A stretch of 64,000 nt of DNA from Pseudidiomarina sp. (GCA_023260975.1 JALQTK010000004.1:1-64000); one strand, 5' to 3'. Shown: positions 9,199 to 20,716, counted from the stretch's first letter. Numbers and translations are program-made. Notes: a model not told the origin generated them from the letters alone.

Positions 9199-11883
9199 TT
9201 ATAAACTCCGTTCCACTTGAATGGTTTCAAACACTTCGATTTGGTCACCAACGCGGACATCATTGTAGTTCTTCACGCCGATACCACACTCCATGCCGTT
9301 ACGCACTTCGTTGACATCGTCTTTGAAGCGCCGCAATGATTCCAGCTCGCCCTCGTAGATCACCACGTTATCACGCAATACCCGAATTGGTGCTGAGCGT
9401 TTAACCATACCTTCAGTGACCATACAACCTGCAATGGCGCCAATTTTCGGTGATTTGAATACGTCACGTACTTCAGCTAAACCAATGATTTGCTGCTTGA
9501 ACTCCGGCGCTAGCATACCCGTCATGGCTAATTTAACTTCATCTAACAATTCATAGATGATGCTGTAGTAACGCAAATCGACCGCGTCTTGCTCCATCAA
9601 ACGCTTGGCGGTGGCATCAGCACGAACGTTGAAACCAATCACAATAGCATTTGAGGCACTAGCCAACGACGCATCGGTTTCAGTAATACCACCCACGCCG
9701 CTACCAATAATATTGACCTTAACCTCGTTGGTAGAAAGCTTCTGCAACGAATCAGCTATGGCTTCAAGTGAACCTTGCACGTCCGATTTCAAGACAATAT
9801 TCAATTCTTGAACAGCACCCTCTTCCATGTTGGCAAACATGTTTTCCAGCTTGGCTTTCTGCTGCTTCGCCAGTTTTACTTCACGGTATTTGCCTTGACG
9901 GTAGTTGGCAACTTCACGGGCTTTACGCTCGTCTTTTACTACGGTTGCTTCATCACCAGCTTGCGGCACCCCTGACAAACCTAAAATCTCTACCGGGATT
10001 GACGGGCCAGCCTCGCTAATGCTGCGACCTAACTCATCACGCATAGCGCGCACACGACCATATTCCAAGCCACAGAGGACGATATCGCCTTGCCGTAAGG
10101 TACCTTCTTGCACCAAGATTGATGCCACTGGACCGCGACCTTTGTCTAACCGTGACTCGATCACGATACCGTGGCCCATGCCATCAGCAACCGCTTTCAA
10201 ATCCAATACTTCAGCTTGCAGCAAAATAGATTCAAGCAAGCTATCAATACCCTCACCGGATTTCGCTGATACCGGCACAAACATCACTTCGCCACCCCAA
10301 TCCTCCGGAATAACATCGCGCTGCGCTAGCTCGTTCTTAACCCGATCAGGATCGGCTTCTGGCTTATCCATTTTAGTGATAGCAACCACAATCGGCACTT
10401 TGGCCGCTTTGGCATGCTGAATCGCTTCTAACGTTTGCGGCATCACCCCATCGTCAGCAGCCACCACCAAGATAACAATATCGGTGGCGCTCGCACCACG
10501 CGCACGCATTGAGGTAAATGCAGCGTGACCTGGGGTATCCAGGAAGGTCACCATACCACGCGGGGTTTCCACGTGATAAGCACCAATATGCTGGGTAATA
10601 CCACCGGCTTCACCAGCCGCTACTTTGGCTTTGCGAATATAATCAAGTAACGAGGTTTTACCATGGTCAACGTGACCCATAACCGTCACTACCGGCGCCC
10701 GCGGTACTGGTTGACCGGCACTCTCGCCATCACGGTCAGCTAAAACCGCTTGCTCAAGCGCGTTGTCGCTCACCAACAGCACTTTGTGGCCCATTTCTTC
10801 GACCACTAAACTGGCAGTTTCTTGATCCAAAACCTGGTTAATCGTGACCATTTCGCCCATTTTCATCATGGTTTTGATCACTTCACTGGCTTTCACCGCC
10901 ATGCGGTTGGCCAATTCACCAACGGTAATGGTCTCACCTAATTTTACTTCGCGTTCTACTGGCATAGCTGGCTTATTGAAACCTTGATGGAGCGTTGAGC
11001 GTTTGGCGCCTTTACGGCGTTTTTCGCGGCGTGAACTATCGTCACGGTCATCATCGTAGCCACTACGGCGTTTCACCGCGGCACCTTTACGACGGGCGCT
11101 ACGACGCTCTTCATCGACGTCTTGCTCATCTTCGGCAACCCGTGCGGTGGCCGAGGTAGTGAAATGCACGTCTTCTTGCTCAGCCTTCTTACGTTTAGCC
11201 TCTTCTTCTTGCCAACGCGCTGAGTTTTCTTCCGCTAAGCGCCGCGCTTCTTCGGCTTGCAATGCGGCTTCGGCTTCAGCTTTTTTACGTGCTTCCTCTT
11301 CCTGAGCTTTACGTAAACGGTCTGCTTCAGCTTTTAATTCATCGGCTTTTTGACGCTCTTCCGGCGTCATTGCGGCACGTTTTTCTGCCTCTGCCTTGGC
11401 TCTCGCTTTATCTTTTTCGCGACGTGCCAGTTCTGCTGCAGCGCGCTCGTCAGCGGCTTTCTTATCAGCAGCCTGCTTCGCTAACGCCGCAGCTTTCGCT
11501 TCGGCTTCACGTTTGGCTGCTTCTGCCGCAGCCTGTTCTGCCTCGGCACGCTCTTGTTCGGCGCGTTGCTGCTCTTCAACTTCAGAACGTTTCACGTAAG
11601 TGCGGGTTTTACGCACTTCAACTTGCACTGATTTAGAACGACCAGGACCACCACCAATACTCAGGGTAGTTTTTTCCTTACGTTTCAGCGTCATTTTTTT
11701 CGGCTCAGCCGTGCCGGTGCCGCCATGTTGTTTGTTCAAATGCTTGAGCAGTGCCTGCTTCTCGTCTTCGCTGACGTTATCACCTGCCTGTTTGGTCAGG
11801 CCGGCTTCGGCAAACTGCTGGATTAAACGTTCAACTGTCGTACCCACATCTTGGGCTAGCTTATCTAGCGTTACTACATCCAT
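9199..11883 (-). CDS. infB: translation initiation factor IF-2
   Basis: An 894-residue GTPase that brings fMet-tRNA to the 30S subunit. The N-terminus ([29 protein letters not shown]) is the IF2-N winged domain, followed by a long charged Ala/Glu/Lys/Arg-rich linker (about residues 95-290) and a second IF2-N domain. The G domain has [12 protein letters not shown] (G1), DTPGHAAF (G3) and TKMDKPEAD (G4), then domains II-IV with the C-terminal initiator-tRNA-binding module. Sits between nusA and rbfA as in other gammaproteobacteria. The length is close to the E. coli protein (890). Confidence 0.98.
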   Translation of the reverse strand: MDVVTLDKLAQDVGTTVERLIQQFAEAGLTKQAGDNVSEDEKQALLKHLNKQHGGTGTAEPKKMTLKRKEKTTLSIGGGPGRSKSVQVEVRKTRTYVKRSEVEEQQRAEQERAEAEQAAAEAAKREAEAKAAALAKQAADKKAADERAAAELARREKDKARAKAEAEKRAAMTPEERQKADELKAEADRLRKAQEEEARKKAEAEAALQAEEARRLAEENSARWQEEEAKRKKAEQEDVHFTTSATARVAEDEQDVDEERRSARRKGAAVKRRSGYDDDRDDSSRREKRRKGAKRSTLHQGFNKPAMPVEREVKLGETITVGELANRMAVKASEVIKTMMKMGEMVTINQVLDQETASLVVEEMGHKVLLVSDNALEQAVLADRDGESAGQPVPRAPVVTVMGHVDHGKTSLLDYIRKAKVAAGEAGGITQHIGAYHVETPRGMVTFLDTPGHAAFTSMRARGASATDIVILVVAADDGVMPQTLEAIQHAKAAKVPIVVAITKMDKPEADPDRVKNELAQRDVIPEDWGGEVMFVPVSAKSGEGIDSLLESILLQAEVLDLKAVADGMGHGIVIESRLDKGRGPVASILVQEGTLRQGDIVLCGLEYGRVRAMRDELGRSISEAGPSIPVEILGLSGVPQAGDEATVVKDERKAREVANYRQGKYREVKLAKQQKAKLENMFANMEEGAVQELNIVLKSDVQGSLEAIADSLQKLSTNEVKVNIIGSGVGGITETDASLASASNAIVIGFNVRADATAKRLMEQDAVDLRYYSIIYELLDEVKLAMTGMLAPEFKQQIIGLAEVRDVFKSPKIGAIAGCMVTEGMVKRSAPIRVLRDNVVIYEGELESLRRFKDDVNEVRNGMECGIGVKNYNDVRVGDQIEVFETIQVERSL

Positions 11884-11906
11884 AGTCTGTTGTACCCCCG
11901 TTGAGC

Positions 11907-13403
11907 CTATGCTTCGTCACCGAACCAGCAGATATTACGCGCTTGCATAATCAGCTCACCGGCTCGTTCTTCATCTAATTCTTCAATATCGGCGAGATCA
12001 TCAATACCCTGCTCAGCTAAGTGCTCGAGGGTAATCACACCATGACTTGCTAGCACATAGGCCAAATGGCGATCGAGTCCCTCAAGGTCTAATAAACTTT
12101 GATCTGGCTCTGCTGCTAAACTTTCTTCGTTCGCTAATGCCCGCGTGGTTAATACCGCTTTGGCGCGATTACGCAGTTCTTCGACGATGTCCTCGTCCAT
12201 ACCATCGATCGCAAGCAACTCGTCCATTGGCACATAAGCTATTTCTTCAAGTGATGAGAAGCCTTCTTCCACCAGCACGCCGGCAAAATCTTCATCGATA
12301 TCTAAGTTGGCCGTGAACAAGTCGAGTACGCGTTGCGTTTCTGCTTGATTCTTCTCAGTAAATTCAGTCACTGACATGACATTGAGCTTCCAACCAGTCA
12401 ATTGGCTGGCTAAACGCACGTTTTGTCCGGCTTTACCGATTGCCTGCGCTAAATTCCCTTCATCGACCGCCACTTCCATGGTGTGTGACTCTTCGTCAAC
12501 AACAATCGATGCAACTTCAGCAGGCGACATAGCATTGATGACGAATTGTGCTGGGTTATCATCCCATAACACAATATCAACCCGCTCACCGCCCAACTCA
12601 CCGGATACTGCCTGTACCCGTGCACCACGCATACCAACGCAGGCACCAACTGGGTCAATCCGACGATCGTTACTCTTCACCGCAATTTTAGCTCGTGAAC
12701 CAGGATCGCGCGCGGCGCCGCGAATTTCGATCATTTCTTCGCCAATTTCTGGCACTTCAATGCGGAATAACTCCACCAAGAAATTCGGGTTGGTACGGCT
12801 GACAAATAACTGCGCACCGCGTGCTTCTGGGCGCACGTCATACAACAAGCCACGCACACGGTCACCGACGCGGACTGATTCGCGCGGCAGCATTTCTTCA
12901 CGATAAATAATCGCTTCGGCATTGTTGCCTAAATCTAGGATCACGTGTTCGCGGTTGGCACGTTTTACAATACCGCTGACCAGCTCACCGACTTGGTCTT
13001 TATATTCATCAACGATTTTAGCGCGTTCTGCTTCGCGTACTTTCTGCACAATCACCTGTTTGGCGGTTTGCGTGGTGATGCGATCAAATTCAATCGAATC
13101 GATCTGCTCTTCAACATAATCACCTTCAACCACCGCCGCATCTTCATACTGTGCGGCCGCCAAGCTAATTTCGCGATAGGGGTTTTCTAACGGCTGCTGG
13201 CTATCATCCACCACCAACCAACGGCGATAGGTATCAAACTCACCGGTTTGGCGGTTAATGGCCACGCGCACCTCAATGTCACCGTCGTATTTTTTCTTGG
13301 TGGCATGCGCAAGTGCTGACTCTAAAGCCTCAAAAATGGCTTGTTTCGGCACATCTTTTTCGTTTGAAACTGCTTCAACTACTAATAAAATTTCTTTTGC
13401 CAT
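11907..13403 (-). CDS. nusA: transcription termination/antitermination factor NusA
   Basis: A 498-residue RNA polymerase-binding factor. In order: the N-terminal polymerase-binding domain, an S1 domain ([28 protein letters not shown]), tandem KH domains ([29 protein letters not shown] and [19 protein letters not shown]), and two C-terminal acidic repeats ([16 protein letters not shown] and [15 protein letters not shown]) that contact the alpha subunit. Length and domain order match E. coli. It lies 24 bp after rimP and 23 bp before infB. Confidence 0.98.
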   Translation of the reverse strand: MAKEILLVVEAVSNEKDVPKQAIFEALESALAHATKKKYDGDIEVRVAINRQTGEFDTYRRWLVVDDSQQPLENPYREISLAAAQYEDAAVVEGDYVEEQIDSIEFDRITTQTAKQVIVQKVREAERAKIVDEYKDQVGELVSGIVKRANREHVILDLGNNAEAIIYREEMLPRESVRVGDRVRGLLYDVRPEARGAQLFVSRTNPNFLVELFRIEVPEIGEEMIEIRGAARDPGSRAKIAVKSNDRRIDPVGACVGMRGARVQAVSGELGGERVDIVLWDDNPAQFVINAMSPAEVASIVVDEESHTMEVAVDEGNLAQAIGKAGQNVRLASQLTGWKLNVMSVTEFTEKNQAETQRVLDLFTANLDIDEDFAGVLVEEGFSSLEEIAYVPMDELLAIDGMDEDIVEELRNRAKAVLTTRALANEESLAAEPDQSLLDLEGLDRHLAYVLASHGVITLEHLAEQGIDDLADIEELDEERAGELIMQARNICWFGDEA

Positions 13404-13427
13404 GGTCCTGCCTCGCCTGCGCGGTCC

Positions 13428-13886
13428 TTAGTTAAACTGAGGAATTAAATGAGCTTTTTTAATAGCAGCATACTTCACCGAGAAGTTTTCGCTATCGATG
13501 ATAAAATCAATCTGGTCGCCATTGACTGCTGCAATGACCCCTTTAAATTTACGTTTACCCTGTTGCGTAACAGTCAGCTCGACCGCTGCCTGTTCGCCAA
13601 CATAGTCAGTAAACTGCTCGGCACTAAAAAATGGACGTTCCATTCCTGGTGACGATACTTCTAAAAAATATTCGGCTTGAATGGGATCTTCCACATCCAA
13701 TAGTGCACTGACCTGATGGCTCACTTGTGCGCAATGGTCGACTGAGATGCCCTCAGCATGATCAATATACACGCGCAAGGTTGAATGCTTGCCGGCGCGA
13801 ACGAACTCAACGCCCCATAACGAAAAACCCAGCGCTTCTACAGCGGGGGCTAACATTGCCGCTAAGCGGTCTTCCATACGTGCCAC
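13428..13886 (-). CDS. rimP: ribosome maturation factor RimP
   Basis: A 152-residue 30S assembly factor with the conserved segments LAPAVEALGFSLWGVEFVR, LRVYIDHAEGISVDHCAQVSHQVSALLDVEDPI and EVSSPGMERPFF. The GTG at 13886 is chosen as the start because a GGAG ribosome-binding site lies 7 nt upstream; the alternative ATG at 13877 would be 16 nt away. It is the first gene of rimP-nusA-infB-rbfA-truB, and two terminators separate it from the upstream tRNA genes. Confidence 0.95.
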   Translation of the reverse strand: MARMEDRLAAMLAPAVEALGFSLWGVEFVRAGKHSTLRVYIDHAEGISVDHCAQVSHQVSALLDVEDPIQAEYFLEVSSPGMERPFFSAEQFTDYVGEQAAVELTVTQQGKRKFKGVIAAVNGDQIDFIIDSENFSVKYAAIKKAHLIPQFN

Positions 13887-13904
13887 GTGCCAACTCCTAA
13901 AAAC

Positions 13905-13925
13905 AAAAAAAGGGCGTTATCGCCC
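13905..13925 (-). terminator. intrinsic terminator just before rimP
   Basis: GGGCG-TTAT-CGCCC hairpin; on the minus strand it is followed directly by seven T residues. It lies only about 20 bp before the rimP start, close enough to act as an attenuator on the rimP-nusA-infB leader rather than as a plain gene-end terminator. Confidence 0.7.
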
Positions 13926-13975
13926 AGTGTTTTGACTGCCAAATCGCTTACGCGCTGCAGCAAAGGTCAGATAAT

Positions 13976-14000
13976 AAAAAGCCCCGAACTGCGGCGGGGC
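13976..14000 (-). terminator. intrinsic terminator downstream of tRNA-fMet
   Basis: Inverted repeat GCCCCG / CGGGGC with an 8-nt loop, followed on the minus strand by TTTTTATTA. It is about 30 bp downstream of the tRNA 3' end and is the natural end of the tRNA transcript. Confidence 0.85.
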
Positions 14001-14031
14001 TTAAACAACACTGGACCCTTTGTCTTACTAA

Positions 14032-14108
<77 letters not shown>

Positions 14109-14170
14109 TCCGAAAACGTCCCGTATTATACGATTTTCCTTGCGGAAAGCAACCTTAACGGCTGCAAATT

Positions 14171-14255
14171 TGGTGCCGAAGATGGGACTCGAACCCATAC
14201 ACCCGAAGGCACTACCCCCTCAAGATAGCGTGTCTACCAATTCCACCACTTCGGC
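14171..14255 (-). tRNA. tRNA-Leu (GAG)
   Basis: An 85-nt class II tRNA with a long variable arm and encoded CCA. Acceptor GCCGAAG / CTTCGGC, anticodon loop TTGAGGG (anticodon GAG), T-arm GGTTCGAGTCCC. The position between secG and tRNA-fMet matches E. coli leuU. No clear promoter was seen between secG and this gene, so it may be processed from the secG transcript. Confidence 0.96.
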
Positions 14256-14277
14256 AAAGCTTATCAGCAACGTCGGC

Positions 14278-14616
14278 TTAATTTCCGCCTGGTACGTCGC
14301 TATTATTCTGTTCTACTGGCACTTCTTGTTCAGTGCTTTCGCTCATCGGCACTTCGATGGTCTCGAAGTTGCTCTTGGTATCACTGCGACCTGAAGCTAA
14401 ATTTCCCAGTACTAAACTAAGGACAAAAAATAGTACCGCTAAAATGGCAGTAGTACGGGTCAAGAAGCTACCTGAACCACTTGAACCAAACACGGTATTT
14501 GCCGAACCAGCACCAAATGAGGCGCCCATATCAGCACCTTTGCCTTGCTGGATCATCACAAAACCGATCAAAATCAGCGCAACGATTAAATAAACCACTA
14601 ATAAAAATTCATACAT
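14278..14616 (-). CDS. secG: protein translocase subunit SecG
   Basis: A 112-residue inner-membrane protein of the SecYEG channel. Two membrane helices (about residues 3-20 and 53-72) flank the conserved GKGADMGASFGAGSANTVFGSSGSGSFLTR segment. The C-terminal tail is acidic and Ser/Glu-rich. The ATG at 14616 starts at MYEFLLVVYL, the family N-terminus. Gap to tpiA is 2 nt; followed by tRNA-Leu. Confidence 0.96.
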   Translation of the reverse strand: MYEFLLVVYLIVALILIGFVMIQQGKGADMGASFGAGSANTVFGSSGSGSFLTRTTAILAVLFFVLSLVLGNLASGRSDTKSNFETIEVPMSESTEQEVPVEQNNSDVPGGN

Positions 14617-14618
14617 AG

Positions 14619-15395
14619 TTATCTGCTCCGTGCTTGTGCCGCTGCGCAAATTGCCAGAAATTCTTCAACCTGCAAACTTGCACCACCGATCAAACCACCG
14701 TCAATATCTACTTCGGCAAACAGTGCCGTTGCATTATCAGCCTTCACGCTACCACCGTACAAAATTTGTACTGCAGCGCCTGAAACGCCCCATTTATTCG
14801 TTAACCAGTTGCGGATAAAGGCATGCACCTGTTGCGCTTGCGCAGGCTCTGCAGTTAACCCCGTACCAATGGCCCAAACCGGCTCATAGGCAATCACCAA
14901 GCGGCTTAACTGCGCACTCGTGAGCGCCGCTAAAGCGCTACTTAATTGCGCCTCAATGACCGTCATAGTTTGCTGTTGCGCACGCTGCTCAGCGCTTTCA
15001 CCAACACACAATACCAACTTCACGGGTTGCTCAGTGTACGCCATGACCTGCTGTACTTTGGCCGCTACCCGAGCAGCGCTGTCAGCATACCACTGACGCC
15101 GTTCAGAATGCCCTACTAACACGTACTCAGCGCCAGCCTCAGCGACCAATTGCAGGCTATGTTCACCGGTGTGAGCACCATCAGCATGCTCGTTAATATC
15201 TTGTACACCTGCAGCAACTGCTAGGGCGCTGGTCGCTTGACACCAACTGGTCAACAATACCGCCGGTGGACAAACCACTACAGTGACCTGTTTAAGTAGC
15301 TCCGGCTGGGCTGCTAAAGCAGCTGCCATGCTGGCTACTAACGGCTGACTACCGTTCATTTTCCAGTTACCAATCACCAGCGCTTGCCGTTGCAT
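14619..15395 (-). CDS. tpiA: triose-phosphate isomerase
   Basis: A 258-residue TIM-barrel glycolytic enzyme interconverting dihydroxyacetone phosphate and glyceraldehyde 3-phosphate. Signatures are GNWKMNG (catalytic lysine), VGHSERR (catalytic histidine) and AYEPVWAIGTG (catalytic glutamate, flexible loop). The C-terminal YGGSVKADN phosphate-binding loop is present. It sits between glmM and secG, an arrangement found in several marine gammaproteobacteria and pseudomonads but not in E. coli. Confidence 0.97.
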   Translation of the reverse strand: MQRQALVIGNWKMNGSQPLVASMAAALAAQPELLKQVTVVVCPPAVLLTSWCQATSALAVAAGVQDINEHADGAHTGEHSLQLVAEAGAEYVLVGHSERRQWYADSAARVAAKVQQVMAYTEQPVKLVLCVGESAEQRAQQQTMTVIEAQLSSALAALTSAQLSRLVIAYEPVWAIGTGLTAEPAQAQQVHAFIRNWLTNKWGVSGAAVQILYGGSVKADNATALFAEVDIDGGLIGGASLQVEEFLAICAAAQARSR

Positions 15396-15431
15396 GTTGC
15401 CTCTTCTGTATCCGCAGTTGAGAGCGGCGAG

Positions 15432-15460
15432 ATATTACATAACCTCGTCGCAACTTACAA
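15432..15460 (-). promoter_or_regulatory. sigma-70 promoter of tpiA-secG
   Basis: Minus-strand TTGTAA (15455-15460) and TAATAT (15432-15437) separated by 17 bp, about 35 bp before the tpiA ATG. It would serve tpiA, secG and possibly the tRNA genes. Confidence 0.6.
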
Positions 15461-15519
15461 GTAAGGAATCAGCCGCAAGGCACCATTCGCTTACTATTTA
15501 ATCAGCCGAAACGTCGCTG

Positions 15520-16857
15520 TTAACTCGCCGCTTCCACTTCGCTGGCAATTTCCTCAGCAAAACGCCGCACGCGTTTCGCATCAGCGCCCTCGACCATCAC
15601 TCGAATCAATGGCTCGGTGCCCGATTTGCGCAACAATACCCGGCCATTTTTACCCAATGCTTGCTCCACTTCCGCCACCACCGCCTGTACATTTTCAGCG
15701 CAAAGCGGATCGCTATCAGCTTGAAAGCGAACATTCACCAAGGCTTGCGGGTACTTATCAAAGCCCACTAGCAACTGGTCTAAGTCCTTGCCAGCGCGCT
15801 GCATTGCCGTCAGCACTTGCAAGCCGGCAATAATACCATCACCGGTACTATGATACTGACGATTAATAATATGACCGGAATTTTCGCCGCCCAACCGCCA
15901 GTCGCGCTTAACCAGCTCTTCCATCACATAGCGGTCGCCAACTTTAGCCCGCACAAACGGAATTCGGCGATCAGCAAAATATTTTTCCAGCGCAAAGTTA
16001 CTCATTAAGGTGCCGACCACACCACCTTGCAGCAAGCCATCCTGCTGCGCAGCACGGGCCAAAATAAACACCACATCATCGCCATCAACAATTCGCCCGC
16101 TGGCGGTCACCAGCATGATCCGATCGCCATCGCCATCGAGCGCAAAACCGAGGTCAGCGCCGACTTCGCGGACTTTGTCACGCAACGCATCTAAGTGGGT
16201 CGCACCGCATTTTTCATTGATATTGACGCCATTTGGCTCGGTGCCAATTTCCCAAATATCGGCGCCCAATTCGCGTAATACATCGGGGGCAATGTGATAA
16301 GTCGCACCGTGGGCACAATCAACCACAATTTTCAGCCCTTTAAGCGATAAATCGCTGGGGAATACGCTCTTACAAAATTCAATATAGCGGCCGGCGGCGT
16401 CATGAATACGACTCGCCCGGCCCATGTGTTCGGATGGCACACAACGAATCGGCTGGTCTAATAAGCGTTCAATCTCTGTTTCAACGGCGTCGGCTAATTT
16501 ACTGCCTTGGTCGGAGAAAAATTTAATCCCGTTATCGTAAAACGGATTGTGCGATGCGCTGATCACCACCCCTGCCGCAGCACGAAAATTTCGCGTTAAA
16601 TAAGCTACCGCCGGAGTCGGCATCGGGCCTAAAAACTCGACACTGACACCGGCTGATAATAACCCGGCTTCAAGCGCTGATTCCAACATGTAGCCTGACA
16701 AGCGGGTATCTTTGCCAACCAACACGCGGGTATTACCGCTCGCCGACAACACCGTGCCGGCGGCCCAGCCCAATTTGACCGCAAAATCAGGAGTGATTGG
16801 AAAATCACCCACCCGACCACGCACGCCATCGGTACCAAAATATTTACGTTCGCTCAA
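15520..16857 (-). CDS. glmM: phosphoglucosamine mutase
   Basis: A 445-residue enzyme converting glucosamine 6-phosphate to glucosamine 1-phosphate for UDP-GlcNAc synthesis. The phospho-serine is S102 in ISASHNP, as in E. coli. The metal-binding loop is ALDGDGDRI, the sugar-binding loop GGENSGH and the C-terminal phosphate loop [12 protein letters not shown]. Start overlaps the folP stop by 4 bp (ATGA). Confidence 0.97.
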   Translation of the reverse strand: MSERKYFGTDGVRGRVGDFPITPDFAVKLGWAAGTVLSASGNTRVLVGKDTRLSGYMLESALEAGLLSAGVSVEFLGPMPTPAVAYLTRNFRAAAGVVISASHNPFYDNGIKFFSDQGSKLADAVETEIERLLDQPIRCVPSEHMGRASRIHDAAGRYIEFCKSVFPSDLSLKGLKIVVDCAHGATYHIAPDVLRELGADIWEIGTEPNGVNINEKCGATHLDALRDKVREVGADLGFALDGDGDRIMLVTASGRIVDGDDVVFILARAAQQDGLLQGGVVGTLMSNFALEKYFADRRIPFVRAKVGDRYVMEELVKRDWRLGGENSGHIINRQYHSTGDGIIAGLQVLTAMQRAGKDLDQLLVGFDKYPQALVNVRFQADSDPLCAENVQAVVAEVEQALGKNGRVLLRKSGTEPLIRVMVEGADAKRVRRFAEEIASEVEAAS

Positions 16858-17666
16858 TCGTTCTCTCCCGTCATAGTTGCCGCCATAGTTGCGTTTACAA
16901 TCCGCATTGCGTCAACTGTCTCCCTGACATCATGTACTCGAATAATTTGCGCACCTTTGAGTGCCGCAATAGTTGCTGCTGCAAGACTTGCCGCTAAGCG
17001 CTCGTTCACAGGGCGATTGACCACACTGCCGAGCATGGACTTTCGTGATACCCCAATCAGCAACGGTACGCCTAACTGCTGTAATTTCTCAAGCTGCTGC
17101 AGTAGCTGATAATTATGCCCCAGCGACTTACCAAAACCAAAGCCTGGATCAACAAAAATACGTTGCCGTGCAATGCCAGCTTGCACGCAGGCCTGTATGC
17201 GCTCGGCCAAAAATTGCTGTACCTCAGTCACCACCTGCTGATACTGCGGTTGTTGTTGCATAGTGCCTGGCTCTCCAGCCATATGCATCAGGCACAGCTG
17301 AAGCTGCTGATGCTCAGCGACCGCAGCGAGCGCACCGGGCTCACGTAACGCCCTGACATCATTAATCATCGTCACGCCAAGCTTAATCGCCTCGCGCATC
17401 ACCGCTGCCTTCGAGGTATCCACCGACAATGCCACCGGGCTCTCTTGAGCAATCCATTCAAGCACTGGCAACACCCGGTCTAACTCTTCCTGCTCACTGA
17501 CCGGTGTTGCACCCGGACGGGTTGATTCACCACCGACATCGATATAACTGGCACCATCAGCGACCATTTGCAGCGCTTGACGCAGCGCCTGATCGCGACC
17601 ACTAAAATGGCCGCCATCAGAAAATGAGTCGGGGGTAACGTTGAGAATCCCCATCACCTGAATCAT
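16854..17666 (-). CDS. folP: dihydropteroate synthase
   Basis: A 270-residue TIM-barrel enzyme that condenses p-aminobenzoate with dihydropterin pyrophosphate; it is the sulfonamide target. Signatures are [15 protein letters not shown] (residues 5-19), GGESTRPGA, and [15 protein letters not shown]. Its N-terminus is shorter than E. coli FolP by about 14 residues. The start is supported by AAGGA 7 nt upstream, and a terminator hairpin lies just before it, so no longer version is plausible. Coupled to glmM by a 4-bp overlap. Confidence 0.96.
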   Translation of the reverse strand: MIQVMGILNVTPDSFSDGGHFSGRDQALRQALQMVADGASYIDVGGESTRPGATPVSEQEELDRVLPVLEWIAQESPVALSVDTSKAAVMREAIKLGVTMINDVRALREPGALAAVAEHQQLQLCLMHMAGEPGTMQQQPQYQQVVTEVQQFLAERIQACVQAGIARQRIFVDPGFGFGKSLGHNYQLLQQLEKLQQLGVPLLIGVSRKSMLGSVVNRPVNERLAASLAAATIAALKGAQIIRVHDVRETVDAMRIVNATMAATMTGEND

Positions 17667-17693
17667 GCTTCGGTCCTTACCTATAGGTAAACA

Positions 17694-17715
17694 AAAACCC
17701 CGCAGAACGCGGGGC
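17694..17715 (-). terminator. intrinsic terminator between ftsH and folP
   Basis: CCCCGC / GCGGGG stem with a short loop, followed on the minus strand by TTTTTG. It lies immediately after the ftsH stop and before the folP ribosome-binding site. Confidence 0.8.
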
Positions 17716-17723
17716 TTTAAAGT

Positions 17724-19649
17724 CTAGCTTGCCGGAGCGTCACCGGGCTTGCCGGTTGCGAGCGGGCGCTGTTCTCGATCAGCTGAGGCGCCTGACTTAC
17801 CGCTGCCGTTACTGTCCGAGGTTTGCCAATCACGCGGTTCACGCACTGGCCGACGATTCATCAAATCATCAATCTGGTCAGCATCAATGGTTTCATACTT
17901 CATCAATGCATCTTTCATGGCGTGCAAAATATCGAGGTTAGCCTCAATGATCGTCTTAGCACGATCATAGTTGCGATCGATAAACAACTTCACCTCGTTA
18001 TCAATTGCTCGCGCGGTATCATCAGACATTTGCTTATGTTGGGTGACTGAACGGCCAAGGAATACTTCACCTTCATCATCGGCATACAATAACGGCCCTA
18101 ACTTCTCTGATAAGCCCCACTGTGTCACCATTTTTTTGGCAATCATAGTGGCCCGCTCAATGTCATTAGAAGCACCCGTAGTAACCTTTTCAAAGCCATA
18201 AATAACTTGCTCGGCAATACGACCACCAAACAGGCTAGAAATCATACTCTCAAGATATTGTTTGCTGTGACTAACTCGATCTTGCGTCGGTAAGTACATG
18301 GTGACGCCGAGCGCACGCCCGCGTGGAATGATCGAGACTTTGTAGACCGGATCATGCTCAGGTACTAAGCGGCCAACAATGGCATGGCCAGCCTCGTGAT
18401 AAGCCGTCATGGTTTTCTCTTCTTCAGTCATCACCATAGACCGACGTTCAGAGCCCATCATGATCTTGTCTTTGGCTTTTTCGAACTCTTCCATCGCCAC
18501 GACACGCTTATTATTGCGTGCAGCAAACAACGCTGCTTCATTGACTAGGTTAGCCAAATCTGCACCTGAGAAGCCTGGCGTACCACGGGCAATCACCGCA
18601 GCATCAACGTCGTCGCCAAGTGGCACTTTACGCATATGAACTTTCAGAATTTGTTCGCGACCACGTACATCCGGCAAGCCCACAGTGACCTGACGATCAA
18701 ACCGGCCCGGACGTAACAATGCCGGGTCGAGTACATCAGGGCGGTTGGTGGCGGCAATCACGATAATACCCTCGTGACCTTCAAAACCGTCCATTTCAAC
18801 CAACATTTGATTCAAGGTTTGCTCACGCTCATCGTGACCACCACCTAAGCCGGCGCCACGCTGGCGGCCAACGGCATCGATCTCATCGATAAAAATAATA
18901 CAAGGTGCAGATTTTTTCGCTTGCTCAAACATGTCGCGCACCCGTGAGGCACCAACACCAACGAACATCTCAACGAAATCAGAACCAGAAATAGAGAAAA
19001 ACGGCACCCGCGCTTCACCGGCAATGGCTTTTGCCAGCAACGTTTTACCGGTGCCTGGCGGGCCCACCATCAACACCCCTTTGGGGATTTTACCGCCTAA
19101 ACGCTGGAATTTGGTCGGGTCACGTAAGTACTCAACCAACTCAGAAACCTCTTCTTTGGCTTCATCACAGCCGGCCACATCGGCAAAGGTGGTTTTAATT
19201 TGATCTTCACCCATCAGCCGCGCTTTGCTTTTACCAAACGACATGGCACCACGGCCACCGCCACCTTGCATTTGCCGCATGAAGAATACCCACACGCCAA
19301 TCAGCAACAACATGGGGAACCAAGAAATCAGAATTTGGAACAACATACTTGGTTCTTCCGGCAATTTACCGTTTACCTCAACGTTGTTGCTAATCAGGTC
19401 ATCCAATAATTTCGGGTCATGCTGGGTTGGTATCACGGTCTTGACGCTATCGCCGCTGCGGGTTTGCGCGGTGATCACCCGACCATCAATATCAGCTTGG
19501 CGAATCGAACCATTATTCACCGAGTTAATAAACTGGCTGTATGGGACATTATTAGCGTTACTGGTGTTCGGATTCAGACCATTGAATACCGTCATCAGCA
19601 CCACTGCGATAACGAGCCAAAGGATAAGATTTTTTGCCATGTCGCTCAA
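17724..19649 (-). CDS. ftsH: ATP-dependent zinc metalloprotease FtsH
   Basis: A membrane-anchored AAA+ protease that degrades sigma-32, LpxC and misassembled membrane proteins. From the TTG at 19649 it is 641 residues: membrane helices at about 7-23 and 103-123, Walker A GPPGTGKT (196-203), Walker B FIDEID (253-258), [22 protein letters not shown], and the zinc site HEAGH (418-422). The TTG has GAGG 9 nt upstream; ATG at 19640 (MAKNLILW) is the start used in E. coli and remains possible. Both starts are conserved in gammaproteobacteria. It lies downstream of rlmE, probably sharing its heat-shock promoter. Confidence 0.97.
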   Translation of the reverse strand: MSDMAKNLILWLVIAVVLMTVFNGLNPNTSNANNVPYSQFINSVNNGSIRQADIDGRVITAQTRSGDSVKTVIPTQHDPKLLDDLISNNVEVNGKLPEEPSMLFQILISWFPMLLLIGVWVFFMRQMQGGGGRGAMSFGKSKARLMGEDQIKTTFADVAGCDEAKEEVSELVEYLRDPTKFQRLGGKIPKGVLMVGPPGTGKTLLAKAIAGEARVPFFSISGSDFVEMFVGVGASRVRDMFEQAKKSAPCIIFIDEIDAVGRQRGAGLGGGHDEREQTLNQMLVEMDGFEGHEGIIVIAATNRPDVLDPALLRPGRFDRQVTVGLPDVRGREQILKVHMRKVPLGDDVDAAVIARGTPGFSGADLANLVNEAALFAARNNKRVVAMEEFEKAKDKIMMGSERRSMVMTEEEKTMTAYHEAGHAIVGRLVPEHDPVYKVSIIPRGRALGVTMYLPTQDRVSHSKQYLESMISSLFGGRIAEQVIYGFEKVTTGASNDIERATMIAKKMVTQWGLSEKLGPLLYADDEGEVFLGRSVTQHKQMSDDTARAIDNEVKLFIDRNYDRAKTIIEANLDILHAMKDALMKYETIDADQIDDLMNRRPVREPRDWQTSDSNGSGKSGASADREQRPLATGKPGDAPAS

Positions 19650-19687
19650 AGCTGACTACCTCTTAATAAATGCTTGTAACAAGCGTA

Positions 19688-20314
19688 CTACAATTTATAT
19701 CCAGTCGCCACCAAATAGACCTCGCGCGAACGCGCCCGAGACGATTCTGGCTTGCGTGTTTTAACCGTGGTGAAAGCCGCTCGAACCGCTTTCAAAAATT
19801 CCTCAAAACCCTGCCCATGAAACACTTTGACCACAAAACTACCACCCGGTTTCAACACCTGATGGCACATCTCTAAAGCCAATTCAATCAGGTACATAGC
19901 CCGCGGTTGATCAACGTTATCGTTACCACTCATATTCGGTGCCATATCGGATAACACTATATCTACGGTGTTACCACCAATTCGGCTCAATAAGGTTTGT
20001 AAAACGGCTTCATCGCGGAAGTCGCCTTCAAGAAAATCGACCCCAGCGATTGGGTCCATCGGTAAAATATCGCACGCGATAACGCGGCAATTGCCGTGTA
20101 AATGGTCCACCACAAACTGCGACCAGCCGCCCGGGGCAGCGCCTAAATCGACCACTGTCATACCGGGTCGTAAGAGCTTATCGCGTTGTTGAATTTCATC
20201 GAGTTTGAACACCGCGCGAGAGCGCAAACCCTTCTTTTGTGCCTGTTGCACAAAATGGTCGCTAAAGTGCTCTTGCAACCAGCGCGTGCTGCTGGCTGAA
20301 CGTTTTTTTGCCAT
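19688..20314 (-). CDS. rlmE: 23S rRNA (uridine(2552)-2'-O)-methyltransferase
   Basis: A 208-residue heat-shock methyltransferase (FtsJ/RrmJ) acting on U2552 of the 50S A-loop. The SAM-binding motif [13 protein letters not shown] and the later [15 protein letters not shown] and [11 protein letters not shown] motifs carry the K-D-K-E catalytic residues. It has the typical C-terminal end with [16 protein letters not shown]. Gap to ftsH is 38 bp. Confidence 0.97.
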   Translation of the reverse strand: MAKKRSASSTRWLQEHFSDHFVQQAQKKGLRSRAVFKLDEIQQRDKLLRPGMTVVDLGAAPGGWSQFVVDHLHGNCRVIACDILPMDPIAGVDFLEGDFRDEAVLQTLLSRIGGNTVDIVLSDMAPNMSGNDNVDQPRAMYLIELALEMCHQVLKPGGSFVVKVFHGQGFEEFLKAVRAAFTTVKTRKPESSRARSREVYLVATGYKL

Positions 20315-20344
20315 TGTATCCTACCAAACTAGCGTCTACCCATG

Positions 20345-20373
20345 ATATGGCGGTAGAATAGCCAAAATTCAAG
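20345..20373 (-). promoter_or_regulatory. candidate sigma-32 promoter of rlmE-ftsH
   Basis: Minus-strand CTTGAA (20368-20373) and CCGCCATAT (20345-20353) are separated by 14 bp. This resembles the heat-shock consensus CTTGAA-N(13-16)-CCCCATAT. In E. coli the orthologous operon is heat-shock controlled. Confidence 0.55.
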
Positions 20374-20394
20374 TCATCAGTGGGATATTATTAC

Positions 20395-20703
20395 ATGGCA
20401 ACCGCCACAAGCTTAAGCAATAAACAAAAACAATACCTAAAAGGTCTTGCACACAGCCTTAAACCGGTGGTGCTGCTCGGTGCTAACGGCCTGACCGAGG
20501 GCGTTATGGCAGAAATTGAGTTGGCACTCGATCACCATGAGTTAATCAAAGTGAAAGTGCCAGAAGAAGATCGCGACTTGCGTGAATTGATTTATACCAC
20601 CATTGTCAGTCAAAGCGGCGCACAGCGGGTGCAAGTGATTGGTAAAATGCTGATTCTCTATAAACCCAGCCAAGCTGCTAAAATCACCCTACCGCGCAAC
20701 TGA
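20395..20703 (+). CDS. yhbY: ribosome assembly RNA-binding protein YhbY (CRS1/YhbY domain)
   Basis: A 102-residue CRM-domain protein that associates with pre-50S particles. Family features are LSNKQKQYLKGLAHSLKPVVLLGANGLTEGV, the ELIKVKVP strand and the QVIGKMLILYKPS end. The ATG at 20395 is chosen over a GTG at 20380, since the GGGA sequence around 20381 then serves as its ribosome-binding site. Divergent from rlmE, as in E. coli; in E. coli the next gene is greA, whereas here a two-gene regulatory module intervenes. Confidence 0.93.
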   Translation: MATATSLSNKQKQYLKGLAHSLKPVVLLGANGLTEGVMAEIELALDHHELIKVKVPEEDRDLRELIYTTIVSQSGAQRVQVIGKMLILYKPSQAAKITLPRN

Positions 20704-20716
20704 AAAGCGTTACCAG

